DNA from: PGZG01 sp046292765
GTDB taxonomy: Bacteria; Pseudomonadota; Gammaproteobacteria; Pseudomonadales; Alcanivoracaceae
Direction: 5' to 3'
DNA: 64,000 nt
Assembly (NCBI GenBank): GCA_046292765.1
Contig: JBKBQA010000003.1
Coordinates: 347,111 to 411,110, forward strand
Numbering within the stretch: the first letter of the stretch is position 1; each line of letters opens with the position of its first letter. The translations under genes and the position numbers were made by a program. The notes under the pieces are model-generated. The model did not search any database. It was not told the DNA's origin and saw only the letters and a program-made list of their open reading frames with translations. Shown piece after piece: positions 27,492 through 35,235 of this stretch.

Positions 27492-28493
27492 ATGGCGACA
27501 ATGATGAGAGTAAACGGCGCCTGGATCGGGCTATTGCGCGACTGGCTCGACCAGTGTGGCTGTGCGGCGCCAGAGCTGCGCGCCCGGATTAGCAGCTGGG
27601 CGCCGGACGACATTGTGCCGCTCGCGGCCTGGTGTCAGATGCTCAATGCCGGCATGTCACTGGCGCCGAACGAGCCAGCACCAGAGCTGGCGATTGGTGC
27701 CAGAGTGCAGCCCTGTCACGTCGGTGTGCTGGGCTATCTGGTGCTGGCCGCCGAGACCCTCGGCGAAGCCATGATTGCCTACCAGCGCTATGAAAAACTT
27801 TTTTACGGCGTTGGCATGGCCGAAGTGGTCGGGGTCGGCGATCAGGTGGAGTTGCGCTGGGCGAAGGAAACCGCCGAGCTAGGTCAAGATGGTGACGGCG
27901 TCGCCATTGCTGCACTGATTACCTTTTTGCGCAATCAGGTGCCGGACCCGCCGTCACCCACATTGGTGAGTTTCGTGCACTCGCTGACGGTGGAGCGGCG
28001 CGCCGCCTACGAAGCCTTTTTTGGTTGCCCGGTGCAGGACAATGACAGCCACGTCCGGGTGCGGTTTCCCTTGAGCTATCTTGCCATCCGCATGCCGCAT
28101 GCGGATCCGGCCCTGAAGTCACTGCTTGATCGTCAGGCGGATGCCCTGCTGCAGGCAATACCGGATTCGGATGATTTCGACCGTGCCCTGCAGCGGGTCT
28201 TGCTGCGCCTGCTGGCCGAAGGTGAGCCGACACTGGAGCGTGCTGCGGCGGTGTTGCACCTGTCGCCGCGCACCCTGCAACGGCGCCTCGCAAAGCAGGG
28301 CTTCAGCTGGCAACAATGGCTTGATCGCAACCGCGAACAGCTGGCTCGCCAGTATCTGGGTGATCGCTCTCTCGGCCTGAGTGACATCGCCCTGCTACTC
28401 GGTTTCTCCGAACAAAGCGCCTTCAACCGCGCTTTCCGTCGCTGGACCGGCACTTCCCCTGGCAAATACCGCACCCAGTGGGCTGGTGGCTGA
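27492..28493 (+). CDS. AraC-family transcriptional regulator
   Basis: A 333-residue regulator with an arabinose-binding-like N-terminal domain (about 20-205, of the type seen in OruR and ArgR-like AraC proteins) and a C-terminal double helix-turn-helix domain (LHLSPRTLQRRLAKQGFSW, then DIALLLGFSEQSAFNRAFRR). An AGGAGG site precedes the ATG at 27492. Its divergent neighbour, the sterol-desaturase-family gene, is the most likely target by position. Effector unknown. Confidence 0.88.
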   Translation: MATMMRVNGAWIGLLRDWLDQCGCAAPELRARISSWAPDDIVPLAAWCQMLNAGMSLAPNEPAPELAIGARVQPCHVGVLGYLVLAAETLGEAMIAYQRYEKLFYGVGMAEVVGVGDQVELRWAKETAELGQDGDGVAIAALITFLRNQVPDPPSPTLVSFVHSLTVERRAAYEAFFGCPVQDNDSHVRVRFPLSYLAIRMPHADPALKSLLDRQADALLQAIPDSDDFDRALQRVLLRLLAEGEPTLERAAAVLHLSPRTLQRRLAKQGFSWQQWLDRNREQLARQYLGDRSLGLSDIALLLGFSEQSAFNRAFRRWTGTSPGKYRTQWAGG

Positions 28494-28677
28494 GGGCGAG
28501 CGTCAGCTGGCTGCCATGGCGTCTAATCCCTTATTCCTATTGTGAATAATCAGCTATACCGACTTGCGCTAATGGTTTTTCCCTAGATAGATGACAATTT
28601 GATATCGTCTCGACAGGGGGGGTATCGCCGTTCGACCTGCCACCTTTGAGCATACCTATAAAAACAGGAGTCTCGCG

Positions 28678-30102
28678 ATGAACCGAACCGGTACTATGCT
28701 GGCAGGCTTGCTGGGCCTTACCGTGCCATTGCAGGCGGTCAGCTATACACCCGAAGAAATGGACGAGCGTTTTTCCGCACTGCAGAGGCAGATTGCTGCA
28801 TCCCAGCCACGTATCAGCTTCAACGGCTTTCTGAGCTTTGTCGGTGCCACCCACAGCGAGCGTGAAGGGACCTATGACAAACGGACTGTGGATGGACGCC
28901 CGAGTTTCGAGTCGCTGTCCCGCTTCGGTCTGCAGATGGAATACCGGATCACCGACGACACGCGCGTGGTCGCTCAGTTGCTGTCGAAGGGCTGGGATGG
29001 CTGGCGCACCAACGCCGAATGGGCTTTTGTGGCCCATGACCTCACATCAGACCTGACGGTGCGTGCCGGTCGCCTGCGTCTGCCGGTCTATATGAACAGT
29101 GAGTTTATTGACGCTGGTTTTGCCTACCCGTGGGTCACTCCGCCGACCGAGTTGTATACCCTGATTCCCTTCACGTCCTACGAGGGGCTCGACTTCAAAT
29201 ACAACTTCGATGCGTTAAATGGTTTTTGGACATTCCAGCCCTATGCCGGTTTTGTCCGGTTGACGCCGGGCGAGGAACGGGTGGGGACAGCGCGCGGTGA
29301 CGACTTGCACGGCTTCGATCTCACTGCCAACTGGGGCAACTTTACCGCCCGTGCCGGATATATGGGCGTGCGAGTGACGGTTGATGACTTCCCGCTCACC
29401 AATGTGGCGCTGGGAATTAATCAGTCCATCCGTGATGGCATCGCTACTACGGCAGCGAATCAGGCGGCAGATGCTGCGCTCATTCTTGCCGACTGTGGCC
29501 CTGGCGGTGCGGCGGATTTCGTGACCTGCAGCGCGGTGAAGCAGGGCACGTTCGATGCGGTCTACGGCGCGACGCTGGCGCAGCTCGCGATTGATCTGCC
29601 CGACCCGGATCTGTCCTGGAGAAACACGCGTACCCGCTTCTACACCGTCGGCCTTTCCTACGATGACGGTCGCTGGCTGGGTATCACGGAGTTTGGCAAA
29701 AGTACTCAGAATGGCTGGCTGCCCGATACCACCAGCTGCTATGGCACGGTGGGCTACCGTATCGGCCGTTTCCTGCCGCATTTGACTTACTCCCACGTGC
29801 GGATTGACGATCCGGACAAGCGTAGCTTCGACAATGTCTCATGGACGGCGCCGCCGCCAGCGCCACCGCTTCCCATTCCCAATCCTGCCGGCAGCTTTAT
29901 CGAAGCGGTGTATCAGATCGATCAGGAGTCCTGGACAGCGGGGGTGCGCTATGACCATCGCCGTGGTCTGGCTCTCAAGGCGGATGTACAGCGTGTTGGC
30001 GGATTCGCAGGTAATGGTTCAGGCTTCTTCACGCCGCCAACGGGTGGCGATACGCCGGATCACCTGTGGATCTATCGTGTCTCACTCGACGTGATGTTCT
30101 AG
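28678..30102 (+). CDS. Outer-membrane porin-like protein
   Basis: A 474-residue exported protein with a signal peptide, a short coiled-coil start (TPEEMDERFSALQRQIAA), and a body of alternating amphipathic strands ending in VSLDVMF, with a terminal phenylalanine. This is the plan of a large beta-barrel porin. FDSG-type metal sites are absent. A small PstS-like protein gene follows after 10 bases, so the two form an operon and may take part in uptake or sensing of an oxyanion. Substrate is inferred from the neighbour only. Confidence 0.72.
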   Translation: MNRTGTMLAGLLGLTVPLQAVSYTPEEMDERFSALQRQIAASQPRISFNGFLSFVGATHSEREGTYDKRTVDGRPSFESLSRFGLQMEYRITDDTRVVAQLLSKGWDGWRTNAEWAFVAHDLTSDLTVRAGRLRLPVYMNSEFIDAGFAYPWVTPPTELYTLIPFTSYEGLDFKYNFDALNGFWTFQPYAGFVRLTPGEERVGTARGDDLHGFDLTANWGNFTARAGYMGVRVTVDDFPLTNVALGINQSIRDGIATTAANQAADAALILADCGPGGAADFVTCSAVKQGTFDAVYGATLAQLAIDLPDPDLSWRNTRTRFYTVGLSYDDGRWLGITEFGKSTQNGWLPDTTSCYGTVGYRIGRFLPHLTYSHVRIDDPDKRSFDNVSWTAPPPAPPLPIPNPAGSFIEAVYQIDQESWTAGVRYDHRRGLALKADVQRVGGFAGNGSGFFTPPTGGDTPDHLWIYRVSLDVMF

Positions 30103-30112
30103 GGGGCGGGCC

Positions 30113-30538
30113 ATGAAACAGCCATTCAGCGTTTTCTTCCTTCTCTTGATGGTAAGCGGACTTGGTCATGCGATCAGCGACGACAGGCCCGTGGTGATCG
30201 CCAATGCGAACAATCATGCGGCGCTGGACTCGGAGCAGATTCGCCGCATATTTGTCGGGCGTGATGATCGTTTGCCGGGTATCGGTGCGGTGAGTTTCAT
30301 TATGCGTGGCGAAGCGTGGCCGATGTGGCCCGACTGCACGCAAAAGTACGCTCGCATGACGCCCGATGCCCTGATTCGTCACTGGGCGCGTCGAGTGTTC
30401 AGTGGTGGCGGCGGCATGGCGGGCCTGGCACAGACAGATCGCGATGCAATCCAGGCAGTATTGAGTAGCCCCGGCGGCATCAGTTGTGTCTCGCTGGCGA
30501 GCACCCGCGGTGTCAGCGGCTTGCGAGTGATCGACTAA
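30113..30538 (+). CDS. Short PstS-like periplasmic protein
   Basis: A 141-residue protein with a signal peptide (ending SGLGHA) and one half of a PstS-like binding fold: VVIANANNHAALDSEQIRRIFVGR at the start and PGGISCVSLASTRGVSGLRVI at the end. Only one lobe is present, so it is unlikely to be a normal ABC-transporter binding protein and no permease genes adjoin it. Such short forms often sit beside porins or signalling genes. It follows the porin gene directly. Confidence 0.65.
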   Translation: MKQPFSVFFLLLMVSGLGHAISDDRPVVIANANNHAALDSEQIRRIFVGRDDRLPGIGAVSFIMRGEAWPMWPDCTQKYARMTPDALIRHWARRVFSGGGGMAGLAQTDRDAIQAVLSSPGGISCVSLASTRGVSGLRVID

Positions 30539-30548
30539 AGTGTGCCTT

Positions 30549-30576
30549 CCAGCACCCCGGCTAGCCGGGGTGCTGG
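30549..30576. terminator. 28-base perfect palindrome between convergent genes
   Basis: Fourteen-base perfect arms around CTAG (CCAGCACCCCGG-CTAG-...) lie between the PstS-like gene and epmA. It has no T-tract but is well placed as a bidirectional terminator-like hairpin. Confidence 0.6.
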
Positions 30577-30601
30577 CTCCTCGTTCGATCATGATGGCCA
30601 T

Positions 30602-31537
30602 TCATGCCAGGCCGGTCGGGAAGTTGAGCAGTCTGCGAATATCGTGGATGTCTGTCTGCGCCATGAGTAACCGATCAATGCCGATGGCAACGCCACTGCA
30701 GTCTGGCAGGCCCTGTTGCAGGGCGCCCAACAGGTGAGGGTCCGGGTCCATGTCCGGCAAGCCCTGCTCACGGCGCCATTGGCGATCGTCGGCAAAGCGC
30801 GCGGCCTGTTCGTCAGCGTCTGTTAGTTCGTGGTAGCCATTAGCCAGCTCCAGTCCCCGGAAGTAGATCTCGAATCGCTCCGCCACCCAGACACCATCAT
30901 CGTCACGGCGGCGTTTTGCCAGCGCAGCGGCCCAGCCGGGAAAGTCTGAGACAATAGTCAGGTCCCTGGGCGGCAGGCCTGGCTCCACCAGCGTGGCCAT
31001 CAACCAGTCGACACTGGCGGCCGCGTCCAGTCTAGCCGGGGCGCCATGGCGCAGAGCCAGATCAATCAGTTGGGGGGCGGAGGTTGCGAGCGGGTCAAGG
31101 CCGGTGTGCTGGGCGAACAGGGTGCGAAAGCGATGGGTGATCACGGCCTCCGGGCGCAGCACAGGGCGAAGAAGGTCCACGCATTCGGTGATGAGCTCGT
31201 TGAGACTGAAGCCTGGCCGATACCACTCCAGCAGACTGAATTCGGGATTGTGCTTTTGCCCGGCTTCTCCATCGCGAAAGACTTTGCTGATTTGCCAGAT
31301 GGGTCCACTGCCTGCGGCCAGTAGCCGCTTCATATGGTACTCGGGCGAGGACTGCAAAAAGCCGTAGCCGGGTACTGCAATACACTGAATGTGGCGATCA
31401 GTGACGCCGTGACGGGCGAGGCAGGGGGTGTCAACTTCGAGCACATCGCGGGTGGCAAAGAATGCCCGGATGGCACTGAGCAAACTGGCGCGGGCTGCGA
31501 TGACCTCGCGGGTCGTAGCCGGGCGCCAGTCTGTCAT
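30602..31537 (-). CDS. epmA: EF-P--(R)-beta-lysine ligase (EpmA/PoxA/GenX)
   Basis: A 311-residue paralogue of the class II lysyl-tRNA synthetase catalytic domain that attaches beta-lysine to elongation factor P. Motif 2 (FRDGEAGQKHNPEFSLLEWYRP) and motif 3 (GVAIGIDRLLM) are present; the tRNA anticodon-binding domain of LysRS is absent, as in all EpmA. It lies 9 bases after efp in one operon, with epmB divergent, giving the full modification pathway in one place. Confidence 0.95.
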   Translation of the reverse strand: MTDWRPATTREVIAARASLLSAIRAFFATRDVLEVDTPCLARHGVTDRHIQCIAVPGYGFLQSSPEYHMKRLLAAGSGPIWQISKVFRDGEAGQKHNPEFSLLEWYRPGFSLNELITECVDLLRPVLRPEAVITHRFRTLFAQHTGLDPLATSAPQLIDLALRHGAPARLDAAASVDWLMATLVEPGLPPRDLTIVSDFPGWAAALAKRRRDDDGVWVAERFEIYFRGLELANGYHELTDADEQAARFADDRQWRREQGLPDMDPDPHLLGALQQGLPDCSGVAIGIDRLLMAQTDIHDIRRLLNFPTGLA

Positions 31538-31546
31538 GGGACAGGA

Positions 31547-32116
31547 TCAGTCTTTCACGCGCCCGACGTACTCGCCGGAACGGGTATCGACCTTGACCAC
31601 TTCGCCGGTCTGCACGAACAGCGGAACGCGGACCACTGCGCCGGTTGTCAGTTTGGCGGGCTTGCCACCGCTGCCAGCGGTATCACCCTTGACGCCCGGG
31701 TCGGTCTCAACGATTTCCAGCTCGACAAAGTTCGGCGGGTAGACGGCCAGCGGCACACCATTCCACAGCGTTACCTGGCAGCTGTCTTCTTCCTTCAGCC
31801 ATTTGGCATTGTCGCCGACGGCGGCTTCATTGGCCGCGAGCTGTTCAAAGCTGGTCGGGTGCATGAAGTGCCAGAACTCGCCATCGTTGTACAGGTACTG
31901 CATTTCCTGATCGACCACGTCGGCGCCTTCCAGGCTGTCACCCGACTTGAAGGTCCGTTCCCAGACCTTGCCGTTTTTCAGGTTACGCAGCCGCACCCGG
32001 TTGAAGGCCTGCCCCTTGCCCGGCTTCACGTACTCGTTCTCGAGGATCGCGCAGGGGTCGCCGTCGAGCATTACTTTCAGACCGGGTTTGAAATCGTTGG
32101 TAGAATAGTTGGCCAT
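31547..32116 (-). CDS. efp: Translation elongation factor P
   Basis: A 189-residue factor that rescues ribosomes stalled at polyproline stretches. The three domains are intact, and the modified lysine is in the domain I loop PGKGQAF. The lysine loop and the neighbouring EpmA/EpmB genes show that the beta-lysine pathway is used, not the rhamnose pathway of pseudomonads such as P. aeruginosa. Confidence 0.96.
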   Translation of the reverse strand: MANYSTNDFKPGLKVMLDGDPCAILENEYVKPGKGQAFNRVRLRNLKNGKVWERTFKSGDSLEGADVVDQEMQYLYNDGEFWHFMHPTSFEQLAANEAAVGDNAKWLKEEDSCQVTLWNGVPLAVYPPNFVELEIVETDPGVKGDTAGSGGKPAKLTTGAVVRVPLFVQTGEVVKVDTRSGEYVGRVKD

Positions 32117-32152
32117 TGGTCACCTGTTGTCAGAACCGGGTTCGGGGTTCCC

Positions 32153-33175
32153 TTGAAAGAGCGCGCAATCATAGCGCAGACACTGCCGCCCCGCGACTGG
32201 GACGGCAGCGCTGCCGACATCATCACCGACCCGGCAGAACTGTTCCGGATGCTGTCGCTCGACCCGGCATCGCTGCCTGCGGCGCTGGCGGCCAGCCGCG
32301 ACTTCCCGTTACGGGTGCCGCGCAGCTATGCCCGGCGCATGCGCCCGTCGGACCCTGCCGACCCGCTGTTGCACCAGGTGCTCAGTCGAGCCGAGGAGCT
32401 GGACACTGTGCCGGGGTTCAGTGCCGACCCGCTGGCCGAGGCCGATCACACGCCCGTGCCTGGAATCCTGCACAAGTACCATGGCCGGGTGCTGCTGATG
32501 GTGACCGGGGCCTGCGCCATTCATTGTCGCTATTGCTTCCGCCGCCACTTTCCCTACAGCGACCACCTGCCCACCCGCGAGCGCCTGACCGCCGCCCTCG
32601 ACTGGCTCGCTGGACAGCCCAAGATCGCGGAAGTGATCTTGAGTGGCGGCGACCCGCTCAGCATCACAGACCGCCGTCTCGGCGAATTGCTGGCATCCCT
32701 TGAGGCGCTGCCACAACTGCGTCGCCTGCGCATTCACAGCCGCCTGCCGGTGGTCATGCCGGAGAGGGTGAGTGAGGGATTGCTTACCATGCTGACCTCG
32801 TCACGACTCAGGCCGGTTATGGTGATTCATGCCAACCATGCGGCTGAGCTGGACTCCGCCGTGGCCGCCTCGCTGGCGGCGCTGGCTGGCGCTGGCGTGC
32901 TGTTGCTGAATCAGTCGGTGCTGCTGCGCGGCGTCAATGACAGCGTGCCGGCGCTGGTGGCGTTGTCGGAACGGCTGTTCGACGTTGGTGTCCACCCTTA
33001 CTACTTGCACTTGCTGGATGCTGTCGCCGGGGCCGCCCATTTCGCCATCCCCGACAGCGAGGCGCAGGCATTGTGGGCCGGGATGCATGCGCGACTGCCG
33101 GGCTATCTGGTGCCCAGACTGGTGCGCGAGGAGCCGGGCAAGGCGGGGAAATCGGTGCTCCCGGGCGGGAGTTGA
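32153..33175 (+). CDS. epmB: EF-P lysine 2,3-aminomutase (EpmB)
   Basis: A radical-SAM enzyme that converts lysine to (R)-beta-lysine for EF-P. The cluster cysteines are in CAIHCRYC, followed by FRRHFPY, and the PLP lysine and glycine-rich GGDPL region is present. No ATG or GTG fits the family start; the TTG at 32153 (read MKERAIIAQTLPPRDW) gives the right length of 340 residues and lies 37 bases from the divergent efp start. The long in-frame extension upstream runs through efp and epmA antisense and is not coding. Confidence 0.9.
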   Translation: MKERAIIAQTLPPRDWDGSAADIITDPAELFRMLSLDPASLPAALAASRDFPLRVPRSYARRMRPSDPADPLLHQVLSRAEELDTVPGFSADPLAEADHTPVPGILHKYHGRVLLMVTGACAIHCRYCFRRHFPYSDHLPTRERLTAALDWLAGQPKIAEVILSGGDPLSITDRRLGELLASLEALPQLRRLRIHSRLPVVMPERVSEGLLTMLTSSRLRPVMVIHANHAAELDSAVAASLAALAGAGVLLLNQSVLLRGVNDSVPALVALSERLFDVGVHPYYLHLLDAVAGAAHFAIPDSEAQALWAGMHARLPGYLVPRLVREEPGKAGKSVLPGGS

Positions 33176-33321
33176 TTTACAAAACATCGGCCAATGGCTT
33201 AAAGTCGTGATTCCGGTCACAAAGCAAAACAAATCAAGCGCTTGTCCGCGTTTATTTAGAGGTTGCCTGAGCAGGAGGCTGGGCGAGCGGCGGTGCTGCC
33301 TCACCTGAGGAATTGGTTGGC

Positions 33322-35148
33322 ATGGAGCAATCTGCGCAGAAAATTCGCTTGAAGCTGCCCGAGCAGGATCTTCATCACCTGACGATCGGCAGTGATCAGC
33401 CGAAAAAACTGCAAGCCTGGGTAAACGAACTGCCGCTCATGAACATGGGCGAAACGTCGCGCCAGCTCTACCAGTACGTGCAGGAGCTGAACCGTTTTCA
33501 GGTGCCCACACCGCAGCGTTTCCAGTTGCTTGAAATTATTCGCCCGGTGGTTATTCATGTCTGCCGTGGCCTCGGTAAACACTATCTGAATCAATCGCTG
33601 GTGTTGCCGGACAAGGCGCGTCGGGTGGCCAGCCTCGCGCAAGCGCTGCAGACGCACATGGCGGCTGGCTACAAGCTGGTCGCTGTGAGGGGTTTGCGCC
33701 GTCTGAATGAACGCGATGGCAAGGCCACCGTCGCCACTGCTGTGCACCGTGCTATCAGTGCACAAACCGACAACCTTGTGCGCAGTTTCCAGCTTTATTT
33801 TCCCACCCCTCGCCATCTCTGGCTTGAGCTGCACCAGTTGTTCCTGCTGGCAGAAATGAACGGCCTCGCCAGCGTTGAAGTGGCCGACCCCGATTTCAGT
33901 GATATCGAGTCGAGCACCATCAAGGAGTCCTATGCCAGGGCCCTGTTGCTGTCCACGGCCAGACCCAATCAGTTGCGTCAGCAGGAAATTGCCGCGCTCT
34001 ACCGGGCAACCGAACAGTGGAGTTCGCTGATTGATATCAAGCATGCCGGCGAAGATTCCGATCTGTTTGTGTTTGATCTGCAGGCGGATCGTCCTCCAAC
34101 TTACCGCACCCATGCTTCGGTGGCGGCGGAAAACAGCCGCTACATCGAATCTCGCGATCTGGTCGACAAGCTCGCCAGTGTGGTCGCCGGCAACCGGGCG
34201 CCGGACTTTCAGGTGCCTGATGGCATTCCTGACAATCTGCTCATTCACCTGCAGCAATCCTGGGGGGCGCTGGCAGAGCGCTCGTTCCGCCGTGTCGGCC
34301 AGACCGGACCGGTTGATATCTGCCTTGGCCTGTCGGCGCTGCATGGCCACCTGTCCGGCGGTATGGATTTCGAAAAAATGGTACGTGGCAGCCAGCTTCA
34401 GGTGTTGGCGCACGGCGCTGCGGAAAACCCGTTTCTGGTGGGGCGGCCGAAGGCGGCTCCCGGCATGACGCCGGTCGATGATGACCCCTGGTCCCGTGCC
34501 CACGACGGCGGTGGCTACCGGATGGCAGAGGATCTCAGTGTCGATACCATCGACATCAGCGGTATCACCAGTCAATTGCGCCAGCAGCAGGAAGACACGG
34601 CCAGCAAAGTGCAGTACGAAAGCTTCACTTGTCAGAAGATCAATGCCAGCCCGGGCGGCTACTGTCTGGAATGGGTCGGCGCGAGCCCGGCCGCGCTGCG
34701 CACCGGGGAGCTGGTTGGCGTGCGGGAACTGGGTCAGAACGAATGGGCCATCGGGGTGGTACGCTGGGTCAAGCAATTGGCCCATCAGGGCGCCCAGTTC
34801 GGCGTCGAGCTGCTTGCTCCCCGCGCCACACCAGCCGCAGCCCGCGCCTTGCGCAAAACCGGCGACGCCGGTAATTTCATGCGCGCCCTGTTGTTACCGG
34901 CCCTTCACGCCATCGGTCAGCCCGCTACCCTGCTGGTGCCGACGGTGGGCTTTCAGGCAGGCGGCAAGGTTGATATGGTGGCCAACAACGAGAGCCAACG
35001 GGTGACCTTTCATCGCAAGGTGAATGGCACTGCCAGCTTTGGCCAATATGAGTTTCGAGTGGTACAGACAGGGGCAGGACCAGGTCCGGCGGAGTCGGAC
35101 GACAAGGACAGCGGCGAAGATTTCGATTCCATCTGGACGAGTCTTTGA
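33322..35148 (+). CDS. PilZ-domain-like c-di-GMP-related protein upstream of fimX
   Basis: A 608-residue cytoplasmic protein. The first 330 residues are helical and repeat-like; the last 140 contain a PilZ-like barrel with the N-x-S-x-x-G motif (NASPGG) and IGVVRWVK. The RxxxR half of the PilZ motif is not visible, so c-di-GMP binding is uncertain. In P. aeruginosa the gene in this place is PA4958, next to fimX. I use the ATG at 33322; a TTG at 33313 is closer to a GAGG. Confidence 0.7.
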   Translation: MEQSAQKIRLKLPEQDLHHLTIGSDQPKKLQAWVNELPLMNMGETSRQLYQYVQELNRFQVPTPQRFQLLEIIRPVVIHVCRGLGKHYLNQSLVLPDKARRVASLAQALQTHMAAGYKLVAVRGLRRLNERDGKATVATAVHRAISAQTDNLVRSFQLYFPTPRHLWLELHQLFLLAEMNGLASVEVADPDFSDIESSTIKESYARALLLSTARPNQLRQQEIAALYRATEQWSSLIDIKHAGEDSDLFVFDLQADRPPTYRTHASVAAENSRYIESRDLVDKLASVVAGNRAPDFQVPDGIPDNLLIHLQQSWGALAERSFRRVGQTGPVDICLGLSALHGHLSGGMDFEKMVRGSQLQVLAHGAAENPFLVGRPKAAPGMTPVDDDPWSRAHDGGGYRMAEDLSVDTIDISGITSQLRQQQEDTASKVQYESFTCQKINASPGGYCLEWVGASPAALRTGELVGVRELGQNEWAIGVVRWVKQLAHQGAQFGVELLAPRATPAAARALRKTGDAGNFMRALLLPALHAIGQPATLLVPTVGFQAGGKVDMVANNESQRVTFHRKVNGTASFGQYEFRVVQTGAGPGPAESDDKDSGEDFDSIWTSL

Positions 35149-35235
35149 TTCTGCAACATCCCCCGGCATCGGATGCTGACATCATTCTGTATTGAATTTG
35201 AGCAGGCGCCATCAGGCGCTCTCCGGCGGACGTGA

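Noticed and set aside
31334..32152. Upstream part of the open frame that contains epmB
   Set aside because: It is antisense to efp and epmA, which are certain; epmB is taken to start at the TTG at 32153.
33301..34785. 494-codon minus-strand frame over the PilZ-like gene
   Set aside because: No domain; it overlaps a gene conserved in position before fimX.
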